This document shows, piece by piece, positions 10,786 to 22,118 of a stretch of DNA of 64,000 nt. The notes under the pieces are model-generated. The model ran no database searches. It had not been told where the DNA came from and saw only the letters and a list, made by a program, of their open reading frames with translations. A program made the position numbers and the translations under genes. This DNA comes from Climacium dendroides (taxonomy: Eukaryota; Streptophyta; Bryopsida; Hypnales; Climaciaceae), in contig OX467083.1 in the NCBI GenBank assembly GCA_950106755.1, forward strand, positions 19,463,029 to 19,527,028, in the 5' to 3' direction. How positions within the stretch are numbered: the first letter of the stretch is position 1; each line of letters starts with the position of its first letter.

Positions 10786-13579
10786 ATGCTGATTGAACAT
10801 GTTAAAACGGTTACCAAAAGGATTCAGTTTCAAGTAAAAGCTGCGAGAAAAGCTGCTCATCCTTGCCATCTGACTCTAAGCTCGAGCTCCTGCAGTCACG
10901 TCGGGATGCCCCAAGGAGTTTCACGACTTTGGAGGATTCGTGGATTCCTACCCAAGCGGTGACGCCAAAGGCAGGGACATCAGCAAGCTCTTCGCCATGA
11001 CTCTTTTGTCATATCACCTACTGCACGAAGAAGATGTTGAAGGTGTTCCGAGAGAAAGCTCCTCAAGACTAGGGGGATGAGTCCTAGAGGAGAAGCTGGA
11101 CAAGAGTAGCAGCCTGCTGGAGGTCGTGGTGAGCGCTTCCTGCAAGAGTATCGCGGTGTACCACTCGAGTAATTGGAGAAGGTAAGGCAATTTCAATTCT
11201 AATGAACGATTTGAATGGGCAAGGTCCCGATTGCATGCCAAAAATGAGATGCTCAAAATTAGGGGCTATTGTTTGGTAACTATGGCAGTAATGGATACAA
11301 GAGTAAATTAATGCAATTGCACAAACTTTTTCCACCTTTGCACCAAACCTTTTCCCTCAAGGATACTGAGAAGACGATTTGTATGTATTCCCTGATTTTC
11401 ACTTGAAGGGTTTTGAACAGATTCCCCTGTTATCGCAGCGGAGATTAATTTGTATGTATTCACCTGCCTCAATTTCCTCCCTTGCATGCATAACTTTGCT
11501 GTGAATTTAATGGAAATCCCGCAGGTCCGCCTGTGCCCAAATATGTACCCGTGGCATGGAAGAATGAGAAGCCTCAGTGGGACCAATATCAATTGGCTAC
11601 AAATTCAGTTACACGTAAGAACACAGTTGATCGACCCTCTCAATCCAATTGTCAGTTGCTGTTGATGGACATGGAAGCTAATTTTCTAGTTTTATTTCCC
11701 TGGGATCTGCAGGTCCTCGGCTACTTTGGAAAATTTGTCCAAGATTGTGGATAATGGATCGTTGTTGCTGCAGCAAACGCCTGCTTCAAAAGTAAAGATT
11801 GCACGAAGACCGTTCGCGGATGAAGCGAACGTGAGGTGGCCATATCACGCACTGTAAGTCGCTATGGAAACCACCAAGGTGAGTAGTACATCTCCTATAG
11901 GCTCAGATCTAGTGAACATTGCAGGATATTATTTAACCATACAACTCCATCTTAATACATTTTGATCAATATGTGTCTGGCTTTCCTCATAAGTAGAATT
12001 AATTGGGAGTCGGGATTTTTTCATTCCCGAGATCATCACGATCTTGGTATTGACGTTCACGTCTTGCAAATAGATTATTTTTTGTATACCGTATTCAGGG
12101 TTCACTTGTTAAAAGCATCCATGATCTGGATGTAATAAACTTGGGTGCTTGTTGGCATGTTTGATGGTTTGAATGTGCACGTACTTGACCATTGCAGAGA
12201 AATGGTAGTGAAAAGATTCAAGGATGCCCGCAAGGTGCACACAATAGAGGCATACTGTGAGCAAATGGAGCTGCATTCAGTCGCAGCTTTCATGGCTGAG
12301 CACTTCAACGAACTTAAGAAGCCGGTAAACATCTTCCGCTGTTGATAGATCTCGAGCCATGAAAGATGTTAGCAAGAAAAGCAAATGAAGACGTACTAAA
12401 TAAAATCTTGCACTCTGGTTTTTGGTATATGGGATTCAATTAATATTATTTGACTAGTAAATTTCATTACAACCTAGCTCCGGTACCTCGACTGCCTTTT
12501 GAATGCTTGCTCTATTTCGTCGACGTTTTGGCGCAGATTGTCTGGGCTCCTTGACTACAAGACCGTCCCGAAGACCGTGTAGTTCACGGCAGTTTCGGTA
12601 CCCCAGGTGGGAGATTCAACCTATTACAACATGGAAAAGTGGATGCAAGGGACATGGATCCGGTACAGCAACAACGTGAATCATGTGAATACCAATGAGT
12701 ACGCAGCCACTCACGTCTGCACGCCTTCTCCCACTGGACGTACCAACGCTCCAACGGTTTGCTCATGGTGACGGATTTGCAAGGCGTTGAGGTGCGAGGG
12801 TCCAAACTCCAAATGGAAGAATAGTGTGTTCATGTTGTGCGATCCTTTTGTTCATTGCAAGCATGTCTACACTTGGGGGTGTACAAATTTAGTTCTATTA
12901 CAACAAACTACATGCGAATAAGTGATTTTTAATAAATTATAATTTTAACTTCAAATTTTGAGCATTGTTTATTAATGACTATAGGATTCTACTCTCAAAA
13001 TTTCAAACTCAAATAAAATATGAAATGATTTTTAAAAAAAATTAAAAATGCACTAAAATGACATGTTTTTTTAACTCAAATAATTTTTGAGAACACATTT
13101 AGATGACCATTGCATCAATATTCAACTCAAATTGAGCTTTCAATAAAGAGTTATTTTTAGGATTTTTTTTTTCATTTTTTAAATAATTTTTTCTTATATA
13201 ATATAGAGGTGTGAAAGTTATTTTTCAGTTCTACAATGTATCATTTTACTTCAAAAATTTATAACTAACTATTATTAACAAATAAAAATATCAATAATTC
13301 AAAACATAAACTTTCAAAGTAGAAAAATCTATTCATATTTTTTTATTTCATTTTATTTAAAATTCAAAAAATATATAAGAGTCAAAAGTTTTATTCGCAC
13401 GCTAACATAAAAAAAAAGAGGGAGTGCACCCCTCGAGTATCTACAGGACCAAGACCAATTGGAGCCCTGCAGGCATGGACAGCTTCTTTGAAACCCATCA
13501 TTGCAACGACATTTGTCGTAGCCTCAAATCTCATTCAAGCCCAAGTCTTCCTATCCAGCTTCACCAAATCTTAGTGTAA
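10786..13579 (+). pseudogene. Decayed VWA-domain / alpha-kinase gene
   Basis: Broken exons read in order as a VWA/alpha-kinase protein (VwkA-like, atypical eEF2K/MHCK fold). 10786-10860 gives HVKTVTKRIQFQVKA, like the helix after a VWA MIDAS motif; the VWA core is then missing. 10890-11160 gives FHDFGGFVDSYPSGD and GRDISKL, then a frame change near 11018-11025 (KKMLKVFREKAPQ) and another back (LLEVVVSASCKSI). 11713-11853 gives VKIARRPFADEANVRWPYHA, the kinase N-lobe. 12198-12324 gives EMVVKRFKDARK and CEQMELHSVAAFMAEHFNE, with the ATP-lysine region and the EMQ-like helix. 12595-12820 gives YYNMEKWMQGTWIRYSNN, then a 1-nt loss near 12715, then FSHWTYQRSNGLLMVTDLQG (catalytic Asp). 13447-13579 gives GMDSFFETHHCNDIC, the zinc-binding tail. 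A stop also lies at 12580-12582, unless an acceptor at 12592 is used. Plausible splice sites survive at most joins. It is probably non-functional. Confidence 0.75.
12830..13440 (+). other. AT-rich intron-like stretch inside the alpha-kinase relic
   Basis: About 600 bp of AT-rich sequence separates the catalytic-Asp exon from the zinc-motif exon. No coding or element structure is seen in it. Confidence 0.5.
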
Positions 13580-14334
13580 GGGTAAGTCTGGCATCATCGA
13601 TCTCATTTGATTGCATGAGGTTTTAACTATTCTGCAATTCTGGTTATGAACATTGCAGGCGTTACACCACAACATTTGGTCCGAGATGACCCTAAACTAC
13701 CGGATGATGGTGGAAAGGTACCCAAACCGAATGGCGTGGTTGCGGCTTCGATACCTGGCAGTGTCACGTGGTTTATCTAGCGTGAAATCAGCCTATCTAC
13801 CTAACGGAAACCCCTTGCAGTGTGTTATTCAACACGCTTGTGTCAAAAAAAGAACATTGCAGTTGTTCCTATGTAGGACTAGCTTTTTTCCCTAAACCGT
13901 GAAAGCCTTCTCTCATCCTTGCCTGTCGCTTCAAGTACTGTCTGTACATGTATACCATACTATAACTGCCGTTCAATTCGAAGCTTAGGATGCACGAATT
14001 TCTTGGCTTTGTCGGCATTGTGGTGTAAGAATCCTTTTTGTGGACAATGAGTAACTGAAGAGATTGTGTCTGGATGCTTTTCTTGTTTTTTTGGTTCAGC
14101 GTAGTGCAGTCGGTGGTGATATGCATTTCTCGTGAAGTACCGACGATACGTGTATGGTTTTGAAGAGTTTTATGATTGTTGGAGCTGCTTGCTGAGATGA
14201 ATGTCCTGGTCACATATCGCAAACTCTTTCTCGATACTCAGTAATCGTGCATGCATATGCCATGCGTACTGTTCCATTGATTCTCTGTTTCTCCTGTTTC
14301 TCTCTGTTTCATAAGATTAGAGAGTGCCATTGGC
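13580..14334. other. Flank downstream of the alpha-kinase relic
   Basis: A strong splice donor GGTAAGT at 13581-13587 and an acceptor at about 13658 suggest the old gene had a further exon (about 13660-13800). Its reading frame cannot be fixed: one frame gives a Pro/Asp-rich linker, another a basic segment. No separate gene is supported up to 14334. Confidence 0.35.
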
Positions 14335-14580
14335 TTAACCACTAAGCGCCCAGAGTAAATTCAATGAAATTCAGACTTTTTTTACTTCAATCCGCTCAAG
14401 CTTTCTCCTAAGAAGAGATCCACATCATCCAACTGTACCGATTGGTGTGGAGAGACCCGGAGGTGTGGAGAAAAGGACACGTCATTTCACCGTACTACTC
14501 AAAAGATTATAGTAGTCAAACAAGAGTGTTTTTCAAAATGGAGAGGCCAGATTTTGGCCTCTGGGGCGCTCAAGGATTAA
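14335..14580. mobile_element. TTAA-ended foldback element A (piggyBac-like ends)
   Basis: The left end reads TTAACCACTAAGCGCCCAGA. The right end read on the other strand is TTAATCCTTGAGCGCCCCAGA. The ends match over about 20 bp with a TTAA at both outer edges. The element is 246 bp and non-coding. It abuts element B and shares the TTAA at 14577-14580 with it. Confidence 0.7.
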
Positions 14581-14815
14581 CCCCTGAGCGCCCAGTGCAA
14601 ATTCCAAAAACAAGCTACAAATTGCCATTCAAGTAGACCCCACCGATTAAAAAATAAGATCCAAGAGACATGACCGTTTAGATTGGAAGAGAGGTAGGGA
14701 GGGCATCTTTGGAGAAATTTGTGGAAGTTTTCACCATACAGCCTAGGATATTATGATGGTCAAATGTCTTATAGTAGGAGGCCACATTTGGGGCGTTGGG
14801 GCACTCAGGGGTTAA
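14577..14815. mobile_element. TTAA-ended MITE, element B (piggyBac-like ends)
   Basis: The left end is TTAACCCCTGAGCGCCC. The right end on the other strand is TTAACCCCTGAGTGCCCC. The element is 239 bp and non-coding. A second copy with high identity lies at 20982-21211 in the same orientation, with the same TTAA borders. TTAA flanks followed by CCC are the hallmark of piggyBac-type transposition; no transposase gene is in the window. Confidence 0.8.
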
Positions 14816-15129
14816 GGTAGGAGGGCCATAAATCGCCCATTTAAGAGCTGAAACTGAATTTTGGAGGTGAAGCTTCTTGAAATATTTCTCAGTAACAAGT
14901 GGAATTGGCATTTAACCCAAGTCGTTTCATATTTTGGGGAGCTTTGCGGAATTAGGTATGAAATTTTGAAGTTGAAAGGGCATAGGGCTCTAAAATTGCC
15001 CACTTCCTAAAATGTACATTGTTTGTACACATTACTAAAGGTTACAAAAAAGCAACATGTGCAAAGAGTGTACATTTGAAGAAGTGGGCAATTTCAGAGC
15101 ACGTGTGCTTTTAGAACCTCCTACCTTAA
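14812..15129. mobile_element. TTAA-ended foldback element C (TTAAGGTAGGAGG ends)
   Basis: TTAAGGTAGGAGG at 14812 is matched by CCTCCTACCTTAA ending at 15129. A second inverted pair, GGGCTCTAAAATTGCCCACTTC and its near-complement, lies inside near 14983-15105, together with TGTACA half-sites. The element is 318 bp. Its ends match those of the elements at 22119-22533 and 44175-44608. Confidence 0.65.
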
Positions 15130-15204
15130 TGTGTTGTAGTCAATGGCACTCTCCAATGCTACAATGCCATCTGAATTCAATCAAAACCTTGGTTGGCTTG
15201 TGCT

Positions 15205-15439
15205 TTAACCCTTCAAAGGCCCTTGGGGTCCCTCTATACAACCTTTTAGTAGCCTTATAACTCTTCAATTGTGGTTTCCTATATGAATTGTAATACATTT
15301 TTATTTACATTCTACCATGATCATTAATTTACTTTGTTCTAAATAATATTTGGTCAATGTTCTTTAATTTGGTCAAATACTACCGTATTCATAATATACT
15401 ATATGGCCGCAAAGGGCTTTCAGGCCCTTCTAAGGTTAA
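15205..15439. mobile_element. TTAA-ended element D
   Basis: The left end is TTAACCCTTCAAAGGCCCTT. The right end on the other strand is TTAACCTTAGAAGGGCCTGA. The ends are an imperfect inverted repeat bounded by TTAA; length 235 bp. It is the fourth TTAA-bounded unit in 1.1 kb. Confidence 0.55.
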
Positions 15440-17220
15440 TTACCATCTCTACATTGTTTCATATAAGGTGGGTACTCCAAATGCACCACTAACCCAAAAC
15501 CACCATCATCGATCAATACACCTCCAAAATTAATATATACCTATGTGGAAGAAACCATTCTAGAACATCTACCAAAAGAACCTTTGATCCTTTATAACTT
15601 AATTCTGGATATGGTATTTAAATGTCATGTTTTTTAGTGCATTCAAACCTCCTTTCACTTGCCAACAAGAAAATATGAAAATTTGACCAATCTAATAATA
15701 GTAATAAGGCATAATTGATAGCAAAAAATGGTAGTTTGGAAGTACCTGTATAGTTTTAATATTGGAGCTTAGTTGCATTTATCAATACATGTTGATCTTT
15801 GGAGAATCATGTAATTTTTATACAACTAGCTTAGGCTTTAAAATAGATTGAAGTTATTTTGCATGATCCCAATTTATTGAAAGCATGATTAATGCAACAC
15901 TCTAAACAACTCACTAAATTATTTTACTAATCTTTCTCTTGGTGTAAAATTAGAGCTAACTTTGTGATTACTATCATTGGAAACACATCAAAAATTTCTT
16001 CAAATAGAGTGACACAATGAAGTCTGGATTTGAAAATTGAAAAATTGGAATAAATCCTATTGAAAATAAGTTGAAAGTCCAAAAAACTAATATGCTACAA
16101 CCAAGCATGCTTAAGAAAGGAGGTGGCACTTCAAATTTCCAAACTTGCTTCCTAAAAGTGAGTCTTATTATAAATTATTGAACTATTTAATTTATTCTTA
16201 AAACAAAGGAAGGTTATTCAGTATCTAAGTGAGCAATAAATAATAACAAAGCTTGGTATGTTGATTATGAATAACAAATAATAACAAACAATAAGAATAC
16301 ATTATTTGAATATGCATTCTTCCATCAAACATTAGATGCACACAATTGTGTGGATGGTAAATGGAAGATGATGGATTTGAGATGATTTCTTGACAATTTG
16401 GTAATTTAACAATTATAAACTCACTTGTGGGAATTTGGGGCAAACTCACTTAATTTATAAGAAGATATCCATGTAAGTAAAAAATTTAATGAAAAAGTTA
16501 TTTTTAGAGTATCTACTAGTTAGCATGCCAAAGTTCTTAACAATTCAAGATCCATGGATTGGAAAGTGACAAACACTCACAAAATTGCCAAAAAATAGTA
16601 TATTAAAACAAGTCTAACAATCAAATTTCATTCATTTTTTATAATTCATATACATATAATACATATACATATAATTCGTATTCTTTACTAGTACAAGAGT
16701 CATATATTAAAATTTTGGACTATGGGGAAAATATGTGTGAGAAAAAATATTGTTAAAGATAACCATTTTTTAGTAAAACCATGATCTAGACTTTTGACAA
16801 TGTGACTTTGCAACCTTTCAAGTCCTATAAGTCAAATTTTGTTTGTTAGGAAGATTTGAGGACTTTAAATTTGAATAGGGATTTATGTTAGGAAGAAGTA
16901 TGCACATTTTCAAAGCAAAATGATGTTGCGCTTTACTTACCTGAGTTGGGGCCCAAAAAAACAAAAACGCCTAACCTTTTTTTCCAACCACTAGATGTTC
17001 ATACAATTAGATTCCCTAAAATTTTGTTTATTTTCCTATTATTAAAAAAAAATATGATGAAAAATTAATAAACCTAAATTTCTCAAAAACCATTTTTGCT
17101 TGCAAGGAGCTCTAAGACAACGGTTTCTTTCTTTGGCAATTTGGGGTCCATTTGCACCAAAGTCAATGGGCCCTATACCATGCCCTTGGAACACAAAAAG
17201 TATTGAAAATCCCCATAAAA
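15440..17220. other. AT-rich spacer
   Basis: No gene or strong element is visible; only low-complexity AT-rich sequence and short spurious frames. Confidence 0.55.
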
Positions 17221-17227
17221 CTTCAAA

Positions 17228-18135
17228 TTTTAAAAAAAAAACTTGGATGAAATCACCAAATTGTAGATGAAAACAAAATTATGTATATGTGATATGTGCT
17301 AATGTAATACTTTCTATCCAATATGTAGATGAATGTTGAAATTTGGAGCACAACTATAACATTTTATATCACCACTTTGGCACTTCATAAAAATGAAAAA
17401 AAATGAAAAAAACTGCTTCAGGGTTTGAATAGCATGGTTGTCAAAGCCTTGAGTTGAGTTAGCTTGTCTGAGTCTAGAGTTGTTGAATGCCTTGAACTCC
17501 TTTGCACTTGGAGAGGAAAAATGGAGGGTTTTGGATGTGTTGGGAAGACTTGCATAACATTAAGAAGCAGACAAAGGAGTCTGCCTTCCCTCTGACAGAA
17601 TGGTGCCAAATATTCGGCATCATTTCATCCACTGGATGATATGGTGCCAAATATTCCACACCATTCAGTAGCTACATGGCCAGATGTCGAAAAATGTCAG
17701 ATTGTGAGAGATAAAAGCAGTGAAACAATTAATGAGGGCTTAGCTGACTCCAATTAAATTAGATTTGGTAGTTGGTGCCACCACTTTTTGTGGATGAAAT
17801 TCTTGGAAGAGAAGAAAGGCAGCCTCTGCTTTAGCTACTGAATGTTATGTGACCAAGGCTTTTTTTTTTGGCTTTATTTTGGCTTTATAGTGCCAGAAAA
17901 AAATAATTTGACTAGACAATGACAAAAAAATCATGAAATTTTTTGTCAGAAAATTTTTAATTAAAAAAAGAAATCTTGGATGAAAATGCCAAATTGTGGA
18001 TGAAAATATAATTATGGATACACGATGTGATATTCTCTATCCAATATGTAGATGAATGTTGAAGTTTGGAGCACCAGTGTAACATTTTATATCGCCACTT
18101 TGGCACTTCATTAAAAAATGAAAAAAAAGCCCCTT
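17228..18135 (+). repeat. Pair of direct repeats of about 180 bp around a 0.55-kb spacer
   Basis: 17228-17413 and 17955-18135 share long matches, for example CTATCCAATATGTAGATGAA and CCACTTTGGCACTTCAT, in the same orientation. The spacer has a 41-bp internal duplication (ATGGTGCCAAATATTC at 17599 and 17640). It could be a degraded element with terminal direct repeats or a tandem segment duplication. No TG...CA LTR ends or coding remnants are seen. Confidence 0.7.
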
Positions 18136-19744
18136 CTGTCGTAACAAGTTTGTGAGTGTTCCATTACGACCACGTGCATTTCCTTCAGGACTTGGTGCTT
18201 CTGAATAGGCTGAAAAGAATCCACAAGGGAATCAATCCACGTTTTTCATGGAGCGCAAACTGAGCATTCCGAGAGATTTTTCCAGTTTTAGAAGCACCGA
18301 AAGGGGTTCAGTTGGATCTCACTCTTCAAATAGAAGTAGAAACTTTTCCTTGATGCAGGCAACCGAACCCGTGTTTAGGTCAAACCTTTGAAAAACTGTA
18401 CTCCAAATGTTCACATTGCCTACCACTAACGTAATGCGGGAACCGCTAACTACAAAGAAGTTACTTTTAACTCCAAAAAACCACCACAAATTTCTTCACA
18501 TGTGCAAAACCACCACAAATTCTGAAAAAAATCTCACACGATTAAGAGATTTTCCAATCCATAATGTTTAGTGACACAGCATTTTGGACCAACAGCCATT
18601 CCACATCTGTTGTATTCAGAAAGAATTAGAGAAGTCACAGCGCATGGTGTCCAACTGCTCCAAACGAAGCGTGCAACATTTCAACAGAATCGAATCATAA
18701 GTATAGTACAGAAAGCCCAACCGTTTGTGAAGTCCGTGCTTGTCCAGTACTCTGATGTCAACATGACAATGAATGTCCCACAGAAATCTTCAAGCAGGAG
18801 ACAAAACTTTAGCACCTGTCATTGAGTAGCTTACATCCCACATCAATCTACAGTTGAAATGTACGAAAGCATTTATCTACAAAATTGTGGACACTGCATA
18901 CCAAGACAGGAAATGTAACAAGGACAAGGAGCAATCTGCATTGCTGAGGAACATCAACCCAAACAGCATTCAGAAATGAGGAAACAAAGAATCTGATGGT
19001 GTGTATAAAAAGTACAATCCCATCATCGTGGGTCGTTTAAAAAATTGCCAATGCGAATAGGACATTGGAGTTTGGTTGCTTCACAACGGTGTTCATGCAC
19101 AACAGAAATGAAAAACCGATTATATCACCGACAAAACTAGGCTCAGTTTCATAAGACCTAATCAGACGTCTTAGTCCAACCGTTCAACGGACAATCCGCT
19201 TCAAGCGAGCATTGGCATCGTGTAGACACTTGCCATATGAACTACAAGTCAGCCAAAAATTCTATACAAAAATCCCATTTCAAGCAAAACTTTTGTAGAG
19301 TGAATCAAAACTCCACAGCAGACGTATTCGCAAAGCTCACTCTTCTCCCAACACAAACCAGAGGCATTCCAGTCTTTGCAAACTCAGCGCTCCTTGCGTC
19401 CACAAGCCGAATGCAAAGAGCTCCAAAAGTCCTGGTCAAGGTGATCCGGATTCACCAGACAAAATAATCAAGGCCTTGAGACTGCCCAGTCCTTCCCAAA
19501 ACAATTAATCCAGCACCGTTTTTCCAAGCCAATGCTGAGACACTTGCAACATTCTTATTGCAAGAACTACACTGGTGCATTGAGGAATCATCCAGTCAGC
19601 CTTCAATACAAGCTCCTTCCAGTAGGAATACAGTAAGACAGCAATCCAACATCTTCTTTCGAAGACAGCGTTGCAAAGTTCTCAAGGAACCTTTCTTGGC
19701 ATTGCCTGGAATATACAATCAAGGCACCCTCCACCGCTTGCTCT
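18136..19744 (-). other. GC-richer flank, possibly the 3' UTR of the small gene at 19745-20044
   Basis: About 1.5 kb with gene-like composition follows the stop of the reverse-strand small frame. Plus-strand short frames in it have no recognisable features. A long 3' UTR on the reverse strand, or a non-coding transcript, would fit. Confidence 0.25.
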
Positions 19745-20044
19745 TCACGACCACAACCGAGGGAAGTGCTTTTTGTGTTTTTTCGAGTGGTCGTGATGCT
19801 GCCTCCTCGTCCTGGTTCTCATCCGAAGCTCCCGCTTGGGACTCTCCGACAACGGAACCACATGCGTATGGCTGAAACCAGTCGAAAACGCACGTTGAAG
19901 CCAACCGAAGGAAGAAGAAGAGGAGGAAACCCGAGCAGAACCACTGGAACGCACCCCTCCTTCCGAATCCGAACCTTCGGAGTCACGCACCCGAGAGTAG
20001 AACGGCGCGTACTTCTTCACAATGCGACTGGTCCGCAACGCCAT
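19745..20044 (-). CDS. Hypothetical small basic protein with a presequence-like N terminus
   Basis: A 99-residue single-exon frame starts at ATG 20044. The N terminus MALRTSRIVKKYAPFYSRV is basic and lacks early acidic residues. A Ser-rich stretch with RAFSTGF follows near residues 50-56, which looks like a mitochondrial presequence. The C-terminal third is Arg/His/Lys-rich, ending near KKHKKHFPRLW. A TATA-like GTTTATAACC lies upstream on the same strand at 20406-20414. I do not recognise the family. The region has gene-like composition amid AT-rich DNA, which is the main support. The frame may be only the first exon of a longer gene, or the transcript may be non-coding. Confidence 0.4.
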   Translation of the reverse strand: MALRTSRIVKKYAPFYSRVRDSEGSDSEGGVRSSGSARVSSSSSSFGWLQRAFSTGFSHTHVVPLSESPKRELRMRTRTRRQHHDHSKKHKKHFPRLWS

Positions 20045-20405
20045 TGCTTCCAGTTTCCTCCAACACCCCAACAAGACCCGCCCTATTCCGAAACCTAAAA
20101 CCCGACCCCCCGAAGTCTTGCCACAACGTTCGCCTATTGCCCCAAAACGTCACCACCAGCTCCCACACAAAATCCTTCCTCACCAACGACCGTCCTCCAA
20201 AACAACCAAAACACAGACAACAGAAACCGATCTCTCCAAAAAGCCACCAAGACAGAAATCTCACTCAAAAAATCGACCGAAATACCAACTGTGGACCAAT
20301 CTCTCCAAATACGAACTACAGAGTGATTGATAAGCGACCGTATAAGTGCGCGAGCTTCTGAGAGTGCGTGATGGGATTGAGCCACGATTTGCACAAGGCG
20401 AGGTG

Positions 20406-20414
20406 GTTATAAAC
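20406..20414 (-). promoter_or_regulatory. TATA-like element upstream of the small reverse-strand gene
   Basis: On the reverse strand it reads GTTTATAACC. A start near 20380 would give a leader of about 335 nt. A pair of inverted 12-bp motifs, GTGATTGATAAG at 20323 and CTTATCAATCAC at 20423, flanks it. Confidence 0.3.
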
Positions 20415-20981
20415 TGAAAAAGCTTATCAATCACGATTGAGGCGAGCAGAGGACGAAAGTACCGGTGGACCCGACTCCCAACGATTAGTGAAAAGAGAAA
20501 AGAGCTCCAGGCTTGAAGAGCACTCTTTCTCGTCGGGGAGAGAACTGGGAGTGCGACGAAAGGAATCGAAGGAAGGCAAGAGCTCGGAAAGCAGGCACGA
20601 AGGAGCAGGGAGCCAGAGACACACTTACCGGCAAGCAGGGAAGGAGTTCGGCCGCCATTCCTGACTTTTCCTTTTTCGTGAAAGGTTGGGGTGCCCGCTG
20701 CCCGGGTGGGGAGGCGCAGTTATTGGTTACGGTAGTGGGCGAACTGTTGGATGCGGTAATTTGGGGGTTGAGTACTTCAGTTCCAAGTTTCATTTACTTC
20801 TCGACACTTCGGTTTTGATATTTTCAACGGGTTTCTAGGTAAATTATTTGAGGTACTAAATGTATGTTCACACTTGGTGTTAGAGGTATTGTTTGGAGTG
20901 TGAATCTAGTCCAAAAGTAGGTCTAAGTTTGTTCTTAAGATCCTTTGTAACAACACTTTTAACACCAAGTGCAAACATACC

Positions 20982-21211
20982 TTAACCCTTGAGCGCCCAG
21001 TGCAAATTCCACAAGCAAGCTACAAATTGCCACTCAAGTAGACCCCACCAATTAAAAAATAAGATCCAAGAGACATGACCATTTAGATTGCAAGAGAGGT
21101 AGGGAGGGCATCTTAGGAGAAATTTGTGGAAGTTTTCACCATACAACCTAGGACATTATAATGATCGAATAGGAGGTCACATTTGGGGCGTTGGGGGTGC
21201 TCAAGGGTTAA
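20982..21211. mobile_element. TTAA-ended MITE, second copy of element B
   Basis: 230 bp, TTAACCCTTGAGCGCCCAG at the left and GCTCAAGGGTTAA at the right. It is the same family and orientation as 14577-14815, with strong base-for-base similarity, including the shared block AAGATCCAAGAGACATGACC. The small length difference is mostly in the right third. Immediately left, an inverted pair (TGTATGTTCACACTTGGTGTTA near 20860 and TAACACCAAGTGCAAACATACC near 20960) marks a further foldback unit. Confidence 0.85.
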
Positions 21212-22118
21212 CTAAGGTGAATGGTTTTCAAATTAGAAGCCACATATTTTTTTTTTGCAAGTAAAAATTGATTTCATTCAGATGTCATCAATGTTCGAGA
21301 ATATTGAATTTTCCACTAGTTTGGGGGAAGCATTTTGCCAATTCCATTTAAGGCACAACCAAGGATTCATTTAGCACATCTCCAAACAAGATTCTCAAAA
21401 TTAGACTTTAATAGTTTGAGATTCAAGATTCTCAAAATTGTAGATGGGGTTTCTAAAAGTTTTTGAATATTTCATGTTATACTAGAACTTTTGGAATCCA
21501 TCCAAAAAACTAATTATATCATTGAATCCATCTAAAAAACAACAAAAATTCTCTTGGTGGTGCTTTATAAATGTTTTGTATGTCCAAATTAATGGAGTAA
21601 CTTCAAAAAAATAAGATAATTATGTATTGAATTGAAAGTTGGAATGGTTGACAAAGATGGTTAGCTATTAAGAAACTTTCTTTATAACAAAGGCAATCCA
21701 TTCATTAAGATAGGTTGTTTGTTTGATTGTTTTGTTTTGTTTGTTACAGTGAGATCTTGTGGACCAAGAATCTCCCAATTGTGTACTTGGTATCACTGGA
21801 AAGTTTTTGGCAAGGAGGGGCGCATAGACTTTGTTTCATGGTGTTTGAACCTACAATGTGAAAGTTCTAAAAAAGTTCTAGTGTACTCCATATTCACGTT
21901 CAACATTCCATTCAAATAATTAATTAAAGTTGGAAACTATAATTGGGTAGATGCTTTAAAATATAATATTCATTTTCTCTCAAATAAAATAGAATTTTGA
22001 TTTGAAAAAAAAAATTCCAACAATTCCAATCATGTATTTAATTTTTTTTAATTTATAAAATTTGTCACCCTTGCCGTTGGCTATAATCATTCTTATAGTA
22101 GTTGAATTAAATTTTGTA
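21212..22118. other. AT-rich spacer
   Basis: No gene is visible; AT-rich sequence with short chance frames only. Confidence 0.55.

Noticed and set aside
12580..12582. In-frame stop in the alpha-kinase relic taken as decisive proof of loss
   Set aside because: An acceptor AG lies at 12591-12592, so this stop could be intronic. The frameshifts near 11020 and 12715 and the missing VWA core are the stronger evidence.
20022..20361. Forward frames of about 105 codons rich in Pro, Lys and Thr
   Set aside because: They are antisense to the 5' region of the small reverse-strand gene and show only compositional bias.
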